The notes beneath the pieces were generated by a model. It had not been told where the DNA came from. It saw nothing but the letters and a program-made list of their open reading frames with translations, and searched no databases. From Pelagicoccus sp. SDUM812002 (GTDB taxonomy: Bacteria; Verrucomicrobiota; Verrucomicrobiia; Opitutales; Opitutaceae), in the NCBI RefSeq assembly GCF_031127835.1, contig NZ_JARXHX010000011.1, positions 115,255-179,254 on the forward strand: a DNA stretch of 64,000 bases, in the 5' to 3' direction. Shown here in pieces: positions 1 to 8,493 of this stretch. The first letter of the stretch is position 1; each line of letters opens with the position of its first letter. A program made the position numbers and the translations under genes.

Positions 1-2
1 TC

Positions 3-1250
3 CATTGGGGTGTCTATGCGGAACTCGCAGGCTATTACAAAGGCGACCCCGTCGAAGACATCGGCGAGTGGATCATGCACCACGGACGCGTCCCCATCGA
101 CGACTACGAAGCTTACGCCCGCATGTTTAACCCCCTCTTCTTTGACGCCGACGCCTGGGTAAGCCTCGCGAAGCAGGCCGGCATGAAATACATCGTCATT
201 ACCTCCAAGCACCACGACGGATTCGCCCTCTGGGATTCGAAAGTGACGGACTGGGACATCACGGACGCCTCTCCTTTCCAGCGAGACATTCTCGCCGAGC
301 TCGCCGACGCCTGTCGCACGCACGACATCAAGCTCTGCTTCTACCACTCCATCATGGACTGGCACCACCCCGCCGCCCAAGCGCCATTAGAACCTGAATA
401 CAATCGGCCGGAGCTGACCAACCCGAACTTTCCTCGCTACTACGAGACCTACCTAAAGCCTCAACTCAACGAGCTGCTCACCCAATACGGCGACATCGGC
501 ATCCTCTGGTTCGACGGCGAGTGGATCGACGACTATACCACCGACATGGGCAAAGACCTCTACCGCTTCGTCCGCCAGATTCAGCCTGGCCTCATCGTCA
601 ACAACCGCATCGACAAAGGCCGCCAAGGCTACGCCGGATTCGATAAGGAAGGTAATTTCGCGGGCGACTACGGCACGCCGGAGCAGGAAATCCCCGCCAC
701 CGGCGTCGACGGCCTCGACTGGGAATCGTGCATGACCATGAACGACACTTGGGGCTGGAAGGCCTATGATACAAATTGGAAAACTTCCGACGACCTCATT
801 CGCAATCTTGTGGAAATCGTATCCAAAGGAGGCAACTTCCTCCTCAACGTCGGCCCAACTCCCGAAGGAGTCATTCCAGCCGCCAGCATCGAACGTCTCC
901 AAAATATGGGCACATGGATGGAAACGAACGCCGCGTCCATCTACGGAGCCCGAGCCAGCCCCTTCCCTCAGCCTGATTGGGGCCGTTACACCCAGACCGA
1001 CGACGCCCTCTACGCTCACCTTTTCACTCTGCCAGAGGGAAATGAAATCGTCATTCCCACCCTCGCCTCCGGACAAACCTACGGCGAGCCCACCTTTCTC
1101 GCCACAGCTCAGCCCCTCACCCATGCCACCAAAGGCGAAACCCTACAGATCAAGCTGCCCGATTTGCCGGACCCCGCCCCCGTCACCGTCATCCGCATCC
1201 CCCTCGGAAGCCCAAGCGTATTAGCGGCTACCGCATCCAAAACCGAGTGA
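3..1250 (+). CDS. alpha-L-fucosidase (GH29), 5' end outside window
   Basis: Glycoside hydrolase family 29 enzyme releasing L-fucose from glycans by a retaining mechanism. The reading frame is open from base 3, and the residues before the first internal Met (HWGVYAELAGYYKGDP) are typical GH29 N-terminal-domain sequence, so the gene is cut by the window edge and the ATG at 75 is not its start. The segment SKHHDGFALWDS (around 207-242) and the block ILWFDGEW with its Asp codon at 513-515, the expected nucleophile, identify the family. NVGPTPEG (about 857-880) is the usual end of the catalytic barrel, and the remaining ~120 residues form the C-terminal beta-sandwich. A role in fucoidan or mucin-type glycan use is inferred from the family and from the other sugar genes in the window. 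Confidence 0.93.
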   Translation, partial: HWGVYAELAGYYKGDPVEDIGEWIMHHGRVPIDDYEAYARMFNPLFFDADAWVSLAKQAGMKYIVITSKHHDGFALWDSKVTDWDITDASPFQRDILAELADACRTHDIKLCFYHSIMDWHHPAAQAPLEPEYNRPELTNPNFPRYYETYLKPQLNELLTQYGDIGILWFDGEWIDDYTTDMGKDLYRFVRQIQPGLIVNNRIDKGRQGYAGFDKEGNFAGDYGTPEQEIPATGVDGLDWESCMTMNDTWGWKAYDTNWKTSDDLIRNLVEIVSKGGNFLLNVGPTPEGVIPAASIERLQNMGTWMETNAASIYGARASPFPQPDWGRYTQTDDALYAHLFTLPEGNEIVIPTLASGQTYGEPTFLATAQPLTHATKGETLQIKLPDLPDPAPVTVIRIPLGSPSVLAATASKTE

Positions 1251-1660
1251 TTGGCCAGAGCACTTGAGGTTAAAGCTAAAATCCACAGGGAACCCGTTTC
1301 GCGAAAGAAGATGGTGTGCGAGCATTAGGGATCGACTCCTCCTCGAAAGCAAAATGGTGGGACGAACTCCTGCCGAGGGTGAGCAAGCCGCCCGCCATTC
1401 CGTCTCTTCGTTGTTCAAATGTCGCTTCGCTCAGAACACCCCTAACGACTCACCCATCCAATTGCCGCACCAGACAGCGAGCCCCCTTTGCTCTCCGCCT
1501 GGAAGATCCGGAGATTCCTATCACCCTCCCCCATCGTTTCCGACCTGGTCCCAAGCCTGGATCATCACACAAACAAAACCTTCGTCGCTTGAGGTATGGA
1601 TCTAAAGAGGAAATCTCGTTTTCCTGTTACCCTAGAGACCACCGAGACCGAGGCCCGTAC
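1251..1660. other. gene-poor gap with an HNH-tail remnant
   Basis: About 410 bases between the convergent fucosidase and phosphoribosyltransferase genes. The only recognisable content is the decayed 3' end of an HNH endonuclease gene at 1516-1593, listed separately. The rest is open in several frames but resembles no protein I know. Confidence 0.5.
1516..1593 (+). pseudogene. decayed C-terminal tail of an HNH endonuclease (copy 1)
   Basis: Reads PITLPHRF in one frame, then after a one-base shift ends HHTNKTFVA-stop. The intact HNH gene at 6212-6988 ends GKPITLPHRF...YHREKIFVA-stop, so both halves match in the same order and with similar spacing. No other part of the HNH gene is visible upstream. 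It is one of three such 3'-end scraps in the first 10.5 kb. Confidence 0.75.
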
Positions 1661-2215
1661 CTACACCGCAGCCGCAGGTTTGTGCTGCTTGATTTCGTCG
1701 AGAGTTAGGCCTTTGAGTTCGTAGGGGAAGACGAGCCATTCGTCGGTCGTGTGCAGGAAGTAGTTCGGCTGGACGTCGGCTCGCTTGAAATGGGGGCGAT
1801 GCCAGAGGACCGCTGTTTGGGTCTCGGCTGGATAGTTTCGCTTGAGCTTCTTCTGCAGGCGAATTTGCAGCGCGCGGATGCTGTGGCCAGAGCTGCAGAC
1901 ATCGTCGACGATGAGGAGGCGGTCGTCCGCGTTGAGATTCTCCACAAGGTACCGGGTACCGTGGACGCGGATATTCTCCGGGGCGTCGATCATGTCCTGG
2001 TAGCCGGGCAGGCCTTGGTATGAGGTGCGCACTGAAAAGTGGTCGGTCTCGACGCCGAGGGCTTGCAAGCATTCCTGCACATAGATCCCCACCGGACTGC
2101 CGCCCCGCCAAAGGCCGACAATAAAGGTAGGACGAAAGCCGCTTTCGAAAATCTGAATGCCGAGGCGAAACGAATCTTCGATGATGGTTGCCTCGTCTAG
2201 AAAGCGCTTTTTCAT
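1661..2215 (-). CDS. phosphoribosyltransferase-family protein
   Basis: Type I phosphoribosyltransferase fold, about 184 residues. The PRPP-binding loop reads LLIVDDVCSSGHS (two Asp, then the GHS loop), and the N-terminal FIVGLWRGGSPVG matches the hypoxanthine/xanthine PRTase type. The ATG at 2215 (MKKRFLDE) is chosen over the one at 2281 because homology with the neighbouring paralogue (MEKLFLTAE) begins exactly there. The substrate cannot be read from sequence: purine salvage or a regulatory role are both possible. It lies head-to-head with a paralogue, the two starts 66 bases apart. Confidence 0.85.
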   Translation of the reverse strand: MKKRFLDEATIIEDSFRLGIQIFESGFRPTFIVGLWRGGSPVGIYVQECLQALGVETDHFSVRTSYQGLPGYQDMIDAPENIRVHGTRYLVENLNADDRLLIVDDVCSSGHSIRALQIRLQKKLKRNYPAETQTAVLWHRPHFKRADVQPNYFLHTTDEWLVFPYELKGLTLDEIKQHKPAAAV

Positions 2216-2281
2216 AGGTCGTGCTGGGTGCGGTCTCAATAATGAGATTGGCTTTTGGCGGGCCGTCGATTTCAAAAACAA

Positions 2282-2851
2282 ATGGAGAAGCTTTTCCTAA
2301 CTGCTGAGGGACTTTTGGAGGATTCTTGGAAGCTCGCCGCGAAGGTGCTGGAGAGCGGCTTTCGCCCGACCTTCATGATCGCGATCTGGCGAGGCGGTGT
2401 CCCGATAGGGATCGCGGTCCAGGAGTATTTAAGCTACCACGGCATCGAGACGGACAACATCGCGATTCGGACTGCCTCCTACTCTTCGGGGATTGACGAA
2501 CAGAACCGCGAAGTGCGGGTTTATGGCCTAAGCTATCTGGTCGACAAGGTGCAGCACGAGGACAGCTTGCTGATCGTCGACGACGTTTCCGACAGTGGGA
2601 AGTCAGTCGAGGCAATCATCAATGAACTAAAGGCCGGAGCTCGCTTGAATATGCCGCATGACATTCGCATCGCGGTCCCCTACTACAAGCCGGAACGCAA
2701 CCGAACCGACCTTGTACCCGATTATTACATACACGAGACGAGTGCGTGGTTAAAGTACCCGCATTCCCTAGAAGGCCTCACGAGGGAAGAGATAAAGAAG
2801 GACCGCCCGGAGCTGTACGAAATTTTAAAGGATCACCTTCCCCAGCCCTGA
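2282..2851 (+). CDS. phosphoribosyltransferase-family protein, paralogue of the divergent gene
   Basis: About 189 residues, same architecture as the gene at 1661-2215: MIAIWRGGVPIG near residue 32, a hood segment GIETDNIAIRT, and the PRPP loop LLIVDDVSDSGKS. The start is placed at the ATG at 2282; an in-frame ATG at 2255 would add nine residues with no counterpart in the paralogue. The C-terminus (LEGLTREEIKKDRPELYEIL) is longer than in the paralogue. Divergence of the PRPP loop (CSSGHS against SDSGKS) suggests different substrate preferences; this is inference. Confidence 0.85.
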   Translation: MEKLFLTAEGLLEDSWKLAAKVLESGFRPTFMIAIWRGGVPIGIAVQEYLSYHGIETDNIAIRTASYSSGIDEQNREVRVYGLSYLVDKVQHEDSLLIVDDVSDSGKSVEAIINELKAGARLNMPHDIRIAVPYYKPERNRTDLVPDYYIHETSAWLKYPHSLEGLTREEIKKDRPELYEILKDHLPQP

Positions 2852-2974
2852 AATTTGCCCAAATGGGGCGGGCCGGAAAAAGCAAAACAAGGCAAAGAAC
2901 GAAAACACTGGTCTTCACATCACAACTCGGGCCTTCTCCTCCATCGAAGAACATTCCCGACAAAAGAGTAGATA

Positions 2975-3472
2975 ATGACAAACAACGATGTGATGAGAAG
3001 CGTGAGGTACGCGCTTGATCTTAAAAACGCCGAAGTGGTACAGATGATCAAAGAAGGCGGCGTTGAACTGACCGCTCTCGATGTATCCAATATCTTAAAG
3101 GACGAAACGGACGAAGGATACGTCGCCTGCTCGATTGAAACCATCCACGCGTTCTTAGATGGGCTGATCCTAAGCCGACGCGGACCGAGCGACCGTCCTG
3201 TTGATGAGGAGGCGAACACTTGGATCAACAACACTGTAGTGCTGCGCAAACTACGCATCGCCTTCTCAATGAAGGATACCGATATGATCGCCACGATGAA
3301 AGCCGCGGGGTTCCAAGTATCGAAAGGCGAAATAAACGCCCTATTCCGGGCGACAAACCACAAGCATTACAAGAAGTGCGGCGATCAATTCCTGCGCAAC
3401 TTCCTCAAAGGCCTCGCCCTCACCTTCCGCCCACCCGAGGACCCCTGGGCCAATAGCAGAGCTTCAGGCTAA
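2975..3472 (+). CDS. DUF1456 (YehS-like) protein
   Basis: 165-residue cytosolic protein of the DUF1456 family, built of two similar halves. The first (residues ~1-70) contains NDVMRSVRYALDLKNAEVVQMI. The second (~80-155) contains NNTVVLRKLRIAFSMKDTDMIATM, and each half is followed by an F-G-E/D-type helix and an LDGLIL or LKGLAL segment. The family is widespread, of conserved length and of unknown function. The start ATG follows an AAAAGAG-like ribosome site. It is preceded by about 120 bases without a gene. Confidence 0.85.
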   Translation: MTNNDVMRSVRYALDLKNAEVVQMIKEGGVELTALDVSNILKDETDEGYVACSIETIHAFLDGLILSRRGPSDRPVDEEANTWINNTVVLRKLRIAFSMKDTDMIATMKAAGFQVSKGEINALFRATNHKHYKKCGDQFLRNFLKGLALTFRPPEDPWANSRASG

Positions 3473-3517
3473 TGGACCAACGCTCGACCTCCACCTTTCC
3501 ACCCCCTTCGCTGATAT

Positions 3518-3536
3518 TCGTGTAATTCGTGGGCAA
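3518..3536. repeat. ATTCGTG-type intergenic repeat
   Basis: TATTCGTG followed by TAATTCGTGGG, a tandem heptamer-like motif. It resembles the ATCCGTG elements at 8068-8100 and 42843-42852 and sits, like them, between genes. Function unknown. Confidence 0.4.
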
Positions 3537-3629
3537 ACAGACTTCTTAATCCTTAATGCTTCGCTCCGCCGGATTCGTCGCGTAGAACAGACTGGAAACC
3601 TCTAAGCCAATTGCCTTCAGTACTCTCCT

Positions 3630-4076
3630 TTGAAAGCCAAAAGCCCCTCCCTCTTCATCCTCCTTATCCCCGTAGCCGCCTTACTGTTTTTTGCTCTGTT
3701 TTGGTACAACACGGCTCAGATCAAAAAATTCGGGACTGAGCACCGTGTCTTGATCACTGCCACTGAGAGCATCGGAAAAAGTCGCTACTTCGTATTCGAA
3801 CTCTCAGGACGCAAGAACAACGTAACCTATAGCAAAAGACACCGCGTCGGTGACGAGATTCCAGTTATCGCATCAGGAAAAAACGCCATCGAAGGAACGA
3901 AGTCGGACTCAACCCTTCTGTTAACGATACAAGATTTTGGCACTCTAAGATTCTGGTACGGCTTCTTGGGCTTGGTTGTTGTCCCCGCATTTGTCTGGCT
4001 TAGCCACCTACCAGACAAAGCATTTGCATGGCTGCCTTCTCGCCAGCCAAATCCAAACGGAAAGAAACGCCGCTAA
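3630..4076 (+). CDS. small two-TM membrane protein (DUF3592-like)
   Basis: 148 residues with hydrophobic helices at about 8-26 (LFILLIPVAALLFFALFW) and 110-128 (FWYGFLGLVVVPAFVWL), separated by an extracytoplasmic beta-rich domain of ~75 residues containing RHRVGDEIPV, as in DUF3592-type proteins. The basic C-terminus (GKKRR) is expected in the cytoplasm. The start codon is TTG; no ATG or GTG lies nearby in frame and no strong ribosome site is seen, so the exact start is uncertain. Function unknown. Confidence 0.65.
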   Translation: MKAKSPSLFILLIPVAALLFFALFWYNTAQIKKFGTEHRVLITATESIGKSRYFVFELSGRKNNVTYSKRHRVGDEIPVIASGKNAIEGTKSDSTLLLTIQDFGTLRFWYGFLGLVVVPAFVWLSHLPDKAFAWLPSRQPNPNGKKRR

Positions 4077-4145
4077 GTCACGAAACGCTCTAAACACGCG
4101 ACCATCTTTGAAAGACTCAGAGAGGAACCCCCACCTCTTCCACCC

Positions 4146-4943
4146 TCATTTCCCAAGTCTCCAAATTGTGGCGACAGCCTCAAACATATCCAGAGCGGAG
4201 CCAGAATTCGCCACCCGCATCTGTCCACTTGTCGATTCGATGCGCCACAGCCTATCGCCAATCATCGCTTGGACCCAAGCATGACCCGGAGCACCCGGCT
4301 CGTAGTCGGGACCCACTCCGATACAAATGGCTACCTCTTCGAGGCCTGCAGCTATCAATTTCTCAGCGAGCAAGAGCGACTTGTCAGCACAGTCACCCTC
4401 ATTGCGTAGCAAGGTATCTTCAGGCAAACCCCACCCGTGAGTCTGCGCCACATATGGGATTCGTCCCACTCGTCGCACATGCTGGAGAACGTTCTCGAAG
4501 ACTTTCCCCACTGGCAAAGAAGACTCAACCGCCACTGCCTCGAGCCGCTCTTTCAACCACTTAACTTCTTCTGGATTTATGCGCCGTGCATCCCCAGCAA
4601 CTTCAGGAGAATCAGGATTCCATCCGCTTTTTCCAGAAGTCACTTCCATCACCGGAGGATCGAGCGACTTCCGCGGCGTCAAAATGAACCGCTCATCCAA
4701 CGTGTCCAATTGTCCCCCAGACAAAGGCCAAGCCGCATTTCCCTCCATCTCGCCAGGCTCAATGGCAGGTTGGCCTTCGCGTTCCGTCTCTGCCAAAACC
4801 ACAGCCCTGTGGGCTTCCGACTCCCAAACGAAATGCTCCTTGGCAAAGTAAACCAAGACCAGCACTAGCACTAGCACCGTCCAAACGGCAAACCAGAGCA
4901 GCTCGCGACCAGAAGGAACACGTTCTCCCAATCTAGCTTTCAT
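4146..4943 (-). CDS. membrane-anchored transglutaminase-like protein
   Basis: 265 residues from the chosen ATG (MKARLGERVPSG): one transmembrane helix at ~13-33, a variable linker, and a C-terminal transglutaminase-like cysteine-protease fold. The fold shows the catalytic Cys in EGDCADKSLL (~184) and the His in GAPGHAWVQ (~220), with an acidic residue in WRIEST (~235) as likely third member. The frame stays open upstream to 5270, but that extension has no recognisable sequence and its far end overlaps an opposite-strand HTH remnant (5227-5330), so the shorter form is preferred. Likely a periplasmic peptide-bond-processing domain; the partner is unknown. Confidence 0.7.
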   Translation of the reverse strand: MKARLGERVPSGRELLWFAVWTVLVLVLVLVYFAKEHFVWESEAHRAVVLAETEREGQPAIEPGEMEGNAAWPLSGGQLDTLDERFILTPRKSLDPPVMEVTSGKSGWNPDSPEVAGDARRINPEEVKWLKERLEAVAVESSLPVGKVFENVLQHVRRVGRIPYVAQTHGWGLPEDTLLRNEGDCADKSLLLAEKLIAAGLEEVAICIGVGPDYEPGAPGHAWVQAMIGDRLWRIESTSGQMRVANSGSALDMFEAVATIWRLGK

Positions 4944-5226
4944 CGTCGTCAAGTCGTACCCATTCCATCCAACAACATTCGACCTAGGATCCGTACTATT
5001 AAGCAACATTGCTAAGTAATTACTGACCTGTCCCAATATAGCCGACGGACAACACCAAGAATTCACCCTTCCATTCTCAAGCCCCGCTCTGGCCGATCCC
5101 GTCTGCGCTGGCTGATTAAACAAGTGACCATAACTTTCGCGCACGAGCGTAAATTGTGACTTATCGTCCGTGGTCTGATAGTCCACAATAAGGTACTGTT
5201 TCTTGGTGCCAGCCACCGAAACAACC

Positions 5227-5330
5227 TTAAAGAAATTTGGAGATAACGTCCGCTCTCTACGAGAGAGCAAAGACCTGTCTCAAGAAAAACTCGCTGAACT
5301 TAAGTCGCCTCAACATCTACTATCGAAAAA
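5227..5330 (+). pseudogene. XRE-type HTH gene remnant
   Basis: On the plus strand the sequence reads LKKFGDNVRSLRESKDL then SQEKLAEL. After a one-base shift it continues SRLNIYYRKN-stop. This is the start of a classic XRE/Cro-type helix-turn-helix (R-x-L-R-E...LSQEKLAEL), broken by a frameshift and lacking the rest of the domain. It lies at the edge of the AT-rich pocket and upstream of the defence-like genes. Confidence 0.6.
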
Positions 5331-5431
5331 ATTAATTGACCACCTATAGTTTGATAGCTTCTCGGAGGCGAACCCGCGGTCTCATCTTGCAGTTTATCGG
5401 GCTCAAATAATTTAATACGGGAGCACTGATA

Positions 5432-5722
5432 TTAATCATAAATTGGAATTACTCGACCGCCTTCCAGAACTTTAACACTCAACACAAATTCATCCGTATC
5501 CTCTGAGTAAATAGCTATCTCTTCTTCGGTAGTAGCTTCTTCGAGACGAGTCGTCGAATAGTCTTCAATCTCAGATTCGGCTTCGACTAATGAATCAAAT
5601 ACGACGGGTTTGTTGTCACCGTCGAAAACAGAAGGCACCAATCCCTCACAAAGGGACTCAATGAATATACAATACCCTTCCTTTACTTCGTATCTAGTAA
5701 TAATTACATTTTCCGAGATCAT
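5432..5722 (-). CDS. small acidic hypothetical protein
   Basis: 96 residues, strongly acidic (many Glu/Asp between ~35 and 80), with no membrane segment or cysteine pair and no family I recognise. It ends VLEGGRVIPIYD. Small acidic orphan proteins in AT-rich pockets beside nuclease genes are sometimes immunity proteins or antitoxins, but nothing here proves that. A purine-rich stretch (GGGTGGGA) lies rather far upstream of the ATG. Confidence 0.45.
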   Translation of the reverse strand: MISENVIITRYEVKEGYCIFIESLCEGLVPSVFDGDNKPVVFDSLVEAESEIEDYSTTRLEEATTEEEIAIYSEDTDEFVLSVKVLEGGRVIPIYD

Positions 5723-5876
5723 TAATCAAATTATCCCACCCATGCTCATCAAGCAAACAAAAGACTTTCAATAAACGTGCTTTTTCTACCTTACGATCAA
5801 TACTGTTTGCGGCTCTAGAATCTAAAAGATCCAAAATCAACCCACCAGTCCAAGTAAGAGAACAGAATCCCTGCAA
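5694..5876 (-). CDS. possible small ORF or gene fragment upstream of the acidic protein
   Basis: 60 codons overlapping the start of the next gene by 29 bases. The C-terminal half (KARLLKVFCLLDEHGW then DNLINDLGK) looks protein-like and amphipathic, the N-terminal part less so. It could be a translationally coupled leader or the end of a larger decayed gene. Not recognised. Confidence 0.22.
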   Translation of the reverse strand: MQGFCSLTWTGGLILDLLDSRAANSIDRKVEKARLLKVFCLLDEHGWDNLINDLGKCNYY

Positions 5877-6211
5877 TATTTCGAATCCATCGACCTGCAG
5901 AGGAGCAACAAGAAATTACCAGCTACGGTTCAGATTCTGAATTCAAACACAATGCCAACAAATATGGTCAAATAACATTTTATGTAATCCGTCTATTACG
6001 CCTTTGAGATGAAAAACGATCTGTGTTTTAAATTCCCTATCCCATACTTTTATCCAATCTAAAACGCTTACAATCACTTTACCCCACCCATTCTAGCTCG
6101 CCCCAAATTACTCGATTGCCAAAACGAAGGAAAACTTTAAATAAAACCCACAACCTAACTACCAAATGGGCCCACACCATAGACCACTTAAAAATCAATT
6201 TCTAAATTTAA

Positions 6212-6988
6212 ATGGCTAATACACCCCGCAAGAACTGGACGCGCGACGAACTAATCATTGCAATGAACCTGTACACACAACTTAGCTTCGGTCAGTTCAG
6301 CTCTACTAATAAATTCATTAAACTCGTCGCAGAGAAAATGGAGAGATCTCCAGCGTCTCTTTCCATGAAACTCTGCAACCTAGCCAGCTTTGATCGAGTT
6401 CATCAACAAAGAGGAGTATCAGGCCTGAAAGGAGCAAGTCGGCAGGACGCCGCGATCTGGGCAGAATTCGAATCCAACTGGGACGTTCTTGCCCTATTGA
6501 GCCAAGAACGATTCGATGAACTCGTAGAAGGTGAACAATTGCCGTACTCCGTTATCGAAGATTTCAACAAACCAGATTTCGAAACTGATCGAGTCGCTTC
6601 AGCAAAACAACGTCGCGGCCATTCATTCTTCAGCAGGGCTGTAAAAGTCAGCTACCACTACACCTGCTGTATGACGGGCAATCCGATTTCAATACTGCTC
6701 ACAGCCAGCCATATTGTCCCCTGGAAGGATTCTAAGAAAAACAGACTCAACCCCTCCAATGGCCTCTGCCTCGCCAAAACCCAAGACACTGCGTTCGACC
6801 GAGGCCTAATAACGCTCGACGAAAAACTCCGCGTCGTCCTCTCCAAGCGCATCCGCGAGTACGTGACACTGGAAACCATTCGCGACAACTTCCAACGCTA
6901 CGAAGGCAAACCCATCACCCTCCCCCACCGCTTCCAACCCGACCAACAATTCCTCGCCTACCACCGCGAGAAGATCTTCGTAGCTTAA
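6212..6988 (+). CDS. HNH endonuclease
   Basis: 258 residues. The N-terminal half (WTRDELIIAMNLY, then KMERSPASLSMKL) is the helical domain often found ahead of HNH nucleases of the McrA-like restriction type. The C-terminal half carries the beta-beta-alpha-metal motif: ASHIVPW (~165-171), N-P-S-NGLCLAKTQD, then AFDRGLITL. The usual His after the central Asn (PNHDALFD in relatives) is replaced by Gln (TQDTAFD), which may alter metal binding. It ends YHREKIFVA, and this tail recurs as three decayed copies elsewhere in the first 10.5 kb. The leader is AT-rich. Probable role: DNA restriction or defence. Confidence 0.85.
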   Translation: MANTPRKNWTRDELIIAMNLYTQLSFGQFSSTNKFIKLVAEKMERSPASLSMKLCNLASFDRVHQQRGVSGLKGASRQDAAIWAEFESNWDVLALLSQERFDELVEGEQLPYSVIEDFNKPDFETDRVASAKQRRGHSFFSRAVKVSYHYTCCMTGNPISILLTASHIVPWKDSKKNRLNPSNGLCLAKTQDTAFDRGLITLDEKLRVVLSKRIREYVTLETIRDNFQRYEGKPITLPHRFQPDQQFLAYHREKIFVA

Positions 6989-7025
6989 ATCTGAAAGTCC
7001 AACTCCTCTACTTCTTTCGACTTTT

Positions 7026-7916
7026 GTGAACCTTACAGCATTCTTATATTTAGCCGTCTACCTAGCAGTCTTCTTCGGGGGATTTGTTTTGGTGATCAAA
7101 ATCAGAAAAAGATTCAAAAAACGGCGGCCGCCGCTCGAATTTGAATACATCCGAAGCCCCGGAGATTCCCTTGAAGAGAGAATCGGGCAGAAAAACGAGA
7201 AGCTACCAAATCTCCTCATACTCGGCTTGCTCGTCCCATTCACCGCTTTCCTAATCGCCTTCGCCACAATCTATATCCTCTATCCCACCGCTACCGGCAT
7301 CTTCTGGATTCCCGTTTGTTCATTGGCTGCCCTTGCGGGCTTCGGACTCTCCTTTCGAGTTCTCATCAATGCCTTTCAAGAGCTAGCGAATCTGGAACTA
7401 GGGCTCGAAGGTGAAAGAATCGTAGCGAACTCCCTCAAACCCATCGAACGAGAAGGTTGGTGGGTTTTTCACGACGTTCCCGCATCAAACAACGGAGAGA
7501 AGTTCAACCTCGATCACGTGGCGATCGGCCCTTCCGGCATCGCCCTGATCGAAACGAAAACCCGCAGCAAAAGAAAAGCCATCGGCAACCGAAAAGATCA
7601 CGTCGTCACGTTTGACGGACGAAAGCTGACGTGGCCATGGGGAGTCTCGACCTCGGAACTGGAACAGCTCAAACGTCAACGCAAGTGGCTTGAAAACTGG
7701 ATACAAGATCGAACCGGCAAAAGCATCACGATCCTTCCCATACTGACGATCCCCGGCTGGTGGATTGAAAGCAGCAACCCCAAAGCCCGAACCAGAGTTG
7801 TGAATCACAAAACCCTCTGCTCCGCCGTCAGAGGAAATAACAAGAGAACCCTCGACGACGAAACCATCGACCTTTTCTCCCGACAACTGGAGTCGCTCTG
7901 CCTCCTAAAAAAGTAA
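7026..7916 (+). CDS. membrane protein with NERD (nuclease-related) domain
   Basis: 296 residues. Helices at ~5-24, ~62-84 and ~90-112 anchor a cytoplasmic NERD domain (~125-250). It shows GLEGERIVANSL, then NLDHVAIGPSGIALIETKTR with the Asp and the E-x-K pair (E176, K178) of the restriction-endonuclease-like core, so the active site looks intact. The start is GTG. It begins 37 bases after the HNH gene on the same strand and is followed by an HNH-tail remnant. NERD proteins occur in defence and plasmid contexts; nuclease activity is inferred. Confidence 0.82.
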   Translation: MNLTAFLYLAVYLAVFFGGFVLVIKIRKRFKKRRPPLEFEYIRSPGDSLEERIGQKNEKLPNLLILGLLVPFTAFLIAFATIYILYPTATGIFWIPVCSLAALAGFGLSFRVLINAFQELANLELGLEGERIVANSLKPIEREGWWVFHDVPASNNGEKFNLDHVAIGPSGIALIETKTRSKRKAIGNRKDHVVTFDGRKLTWPWGVSTSELEQLKRQRKWLENWIQDRTGKSITILPILTIPGWWIESSNPKARTRVVNHKTLCSAVRGNNKRTLDDETIDLFSRQLESLCLLKK

Positions 7917-8067
7917 GGCAAACCCGATTCGGTGTGGATTGTGGTTAAAAGTGTAGTTGTGGTTGAAAGTGTCAATCCTTACTCCTTGCGGTAGCGATCT
8001 GTCGGCGAACAATCGCCGTTCCCTATTAACGCTTCGAAGGAAGGGGCTTTCAGCGAGTCAGATCAAA

Positions 8068-8166
8068 TCCGTGCTTATCCGTGCGAATCCGTGGTTACAA
8101 AAAACCCGACCCGACCAATCCCCCAACACTGCAGGATCCTCTGCGAACTCAGCGAACCCTGCGGTT
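8068..8166. repeat. ATCCGTG and TCTGCG intergenic repeat cluster
   Basis: ATCCGTGCTTATCCGTGCG followed by AATCCGTGGTTAC, then CCTCTGCGAACTCAGCG and AACCCTGCGGTTAA. Both are low-complexity heptamer-based elements seen between genes in several bacterial groups, including Verrucomicrobiota as I recall. Related copies lie at 3518-3536 and 42843-42852. Confidence 0.55.
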
Positions 8167-8215
8167 AAAAAAAAGCACCAACCCAACGCGCCAAGCTACT
8201 CGCAAACATCAAAGA

Positions 8216-8278
8216 CACCGATTCAACCCCGACCCGCAATTTCTCGACTACCACCGCGAACACGTATTCGTAGCTTAA
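8216..8278 (+). pseudogene. C-terminal tail of an HNH endonuclease (copy 2)
   Basis: Reads HRFNPDPQFLDYHREHVFVA-stop with no frameshift, directly comparable with the intact gene's HRFQPDQQFLAYHREKIFVA-stop. Nothing upstream of the His-Arg resembles the HNH gene, so only the last ~20 codons remain. Confidence 0.78.
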
Positions 8279-8493
8279 AACGCAGGGACGGAAGTCTTCG
8301 CCTCTTCCCTCACAAGCTCAAAAGCTTTCGCCGCAGAAATCGCATCAATCGAATAGATCATCAGTTGTTTCACGATCTAGCTAAAGAACGCAACGCGCCC
8401 TTCTCCACCGCTATCGCCCACATATCCCAAAGAGCTGTTCGGCATACAAAGAAAACATACGACTGACAAACTCAAAGCAAAGCTTGCAGAGGG

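Larger units (their letters stand above)
5331..6211. other. AT-rich pocket with two small minus-strand ORFs
   Basis: About 880 bases with visibly lower GC than either side. They hold only the small ORFs at 5432-5722 and 5694-5876 and the AT-rich leader of the HNH gene. The composition suggests recently acquired or degenerating DNA. Confidence 0.5.

Noticed and set aside
453..1124. Long minus-strand frame opposite the fucosidase gene
   Set aside because: Shadow of a high-GC third-position gene; Gly/Val/Glu-rich composition without domain motifs.
4944..5270. 109-codon N-terminal extension of the transglutaminase-like protein
   Set aside because: No recognisable sequence; its first codons overlap an XRE remnant on the other strand, and MKARLGERV followed by a transmembrane helix is a natural start.
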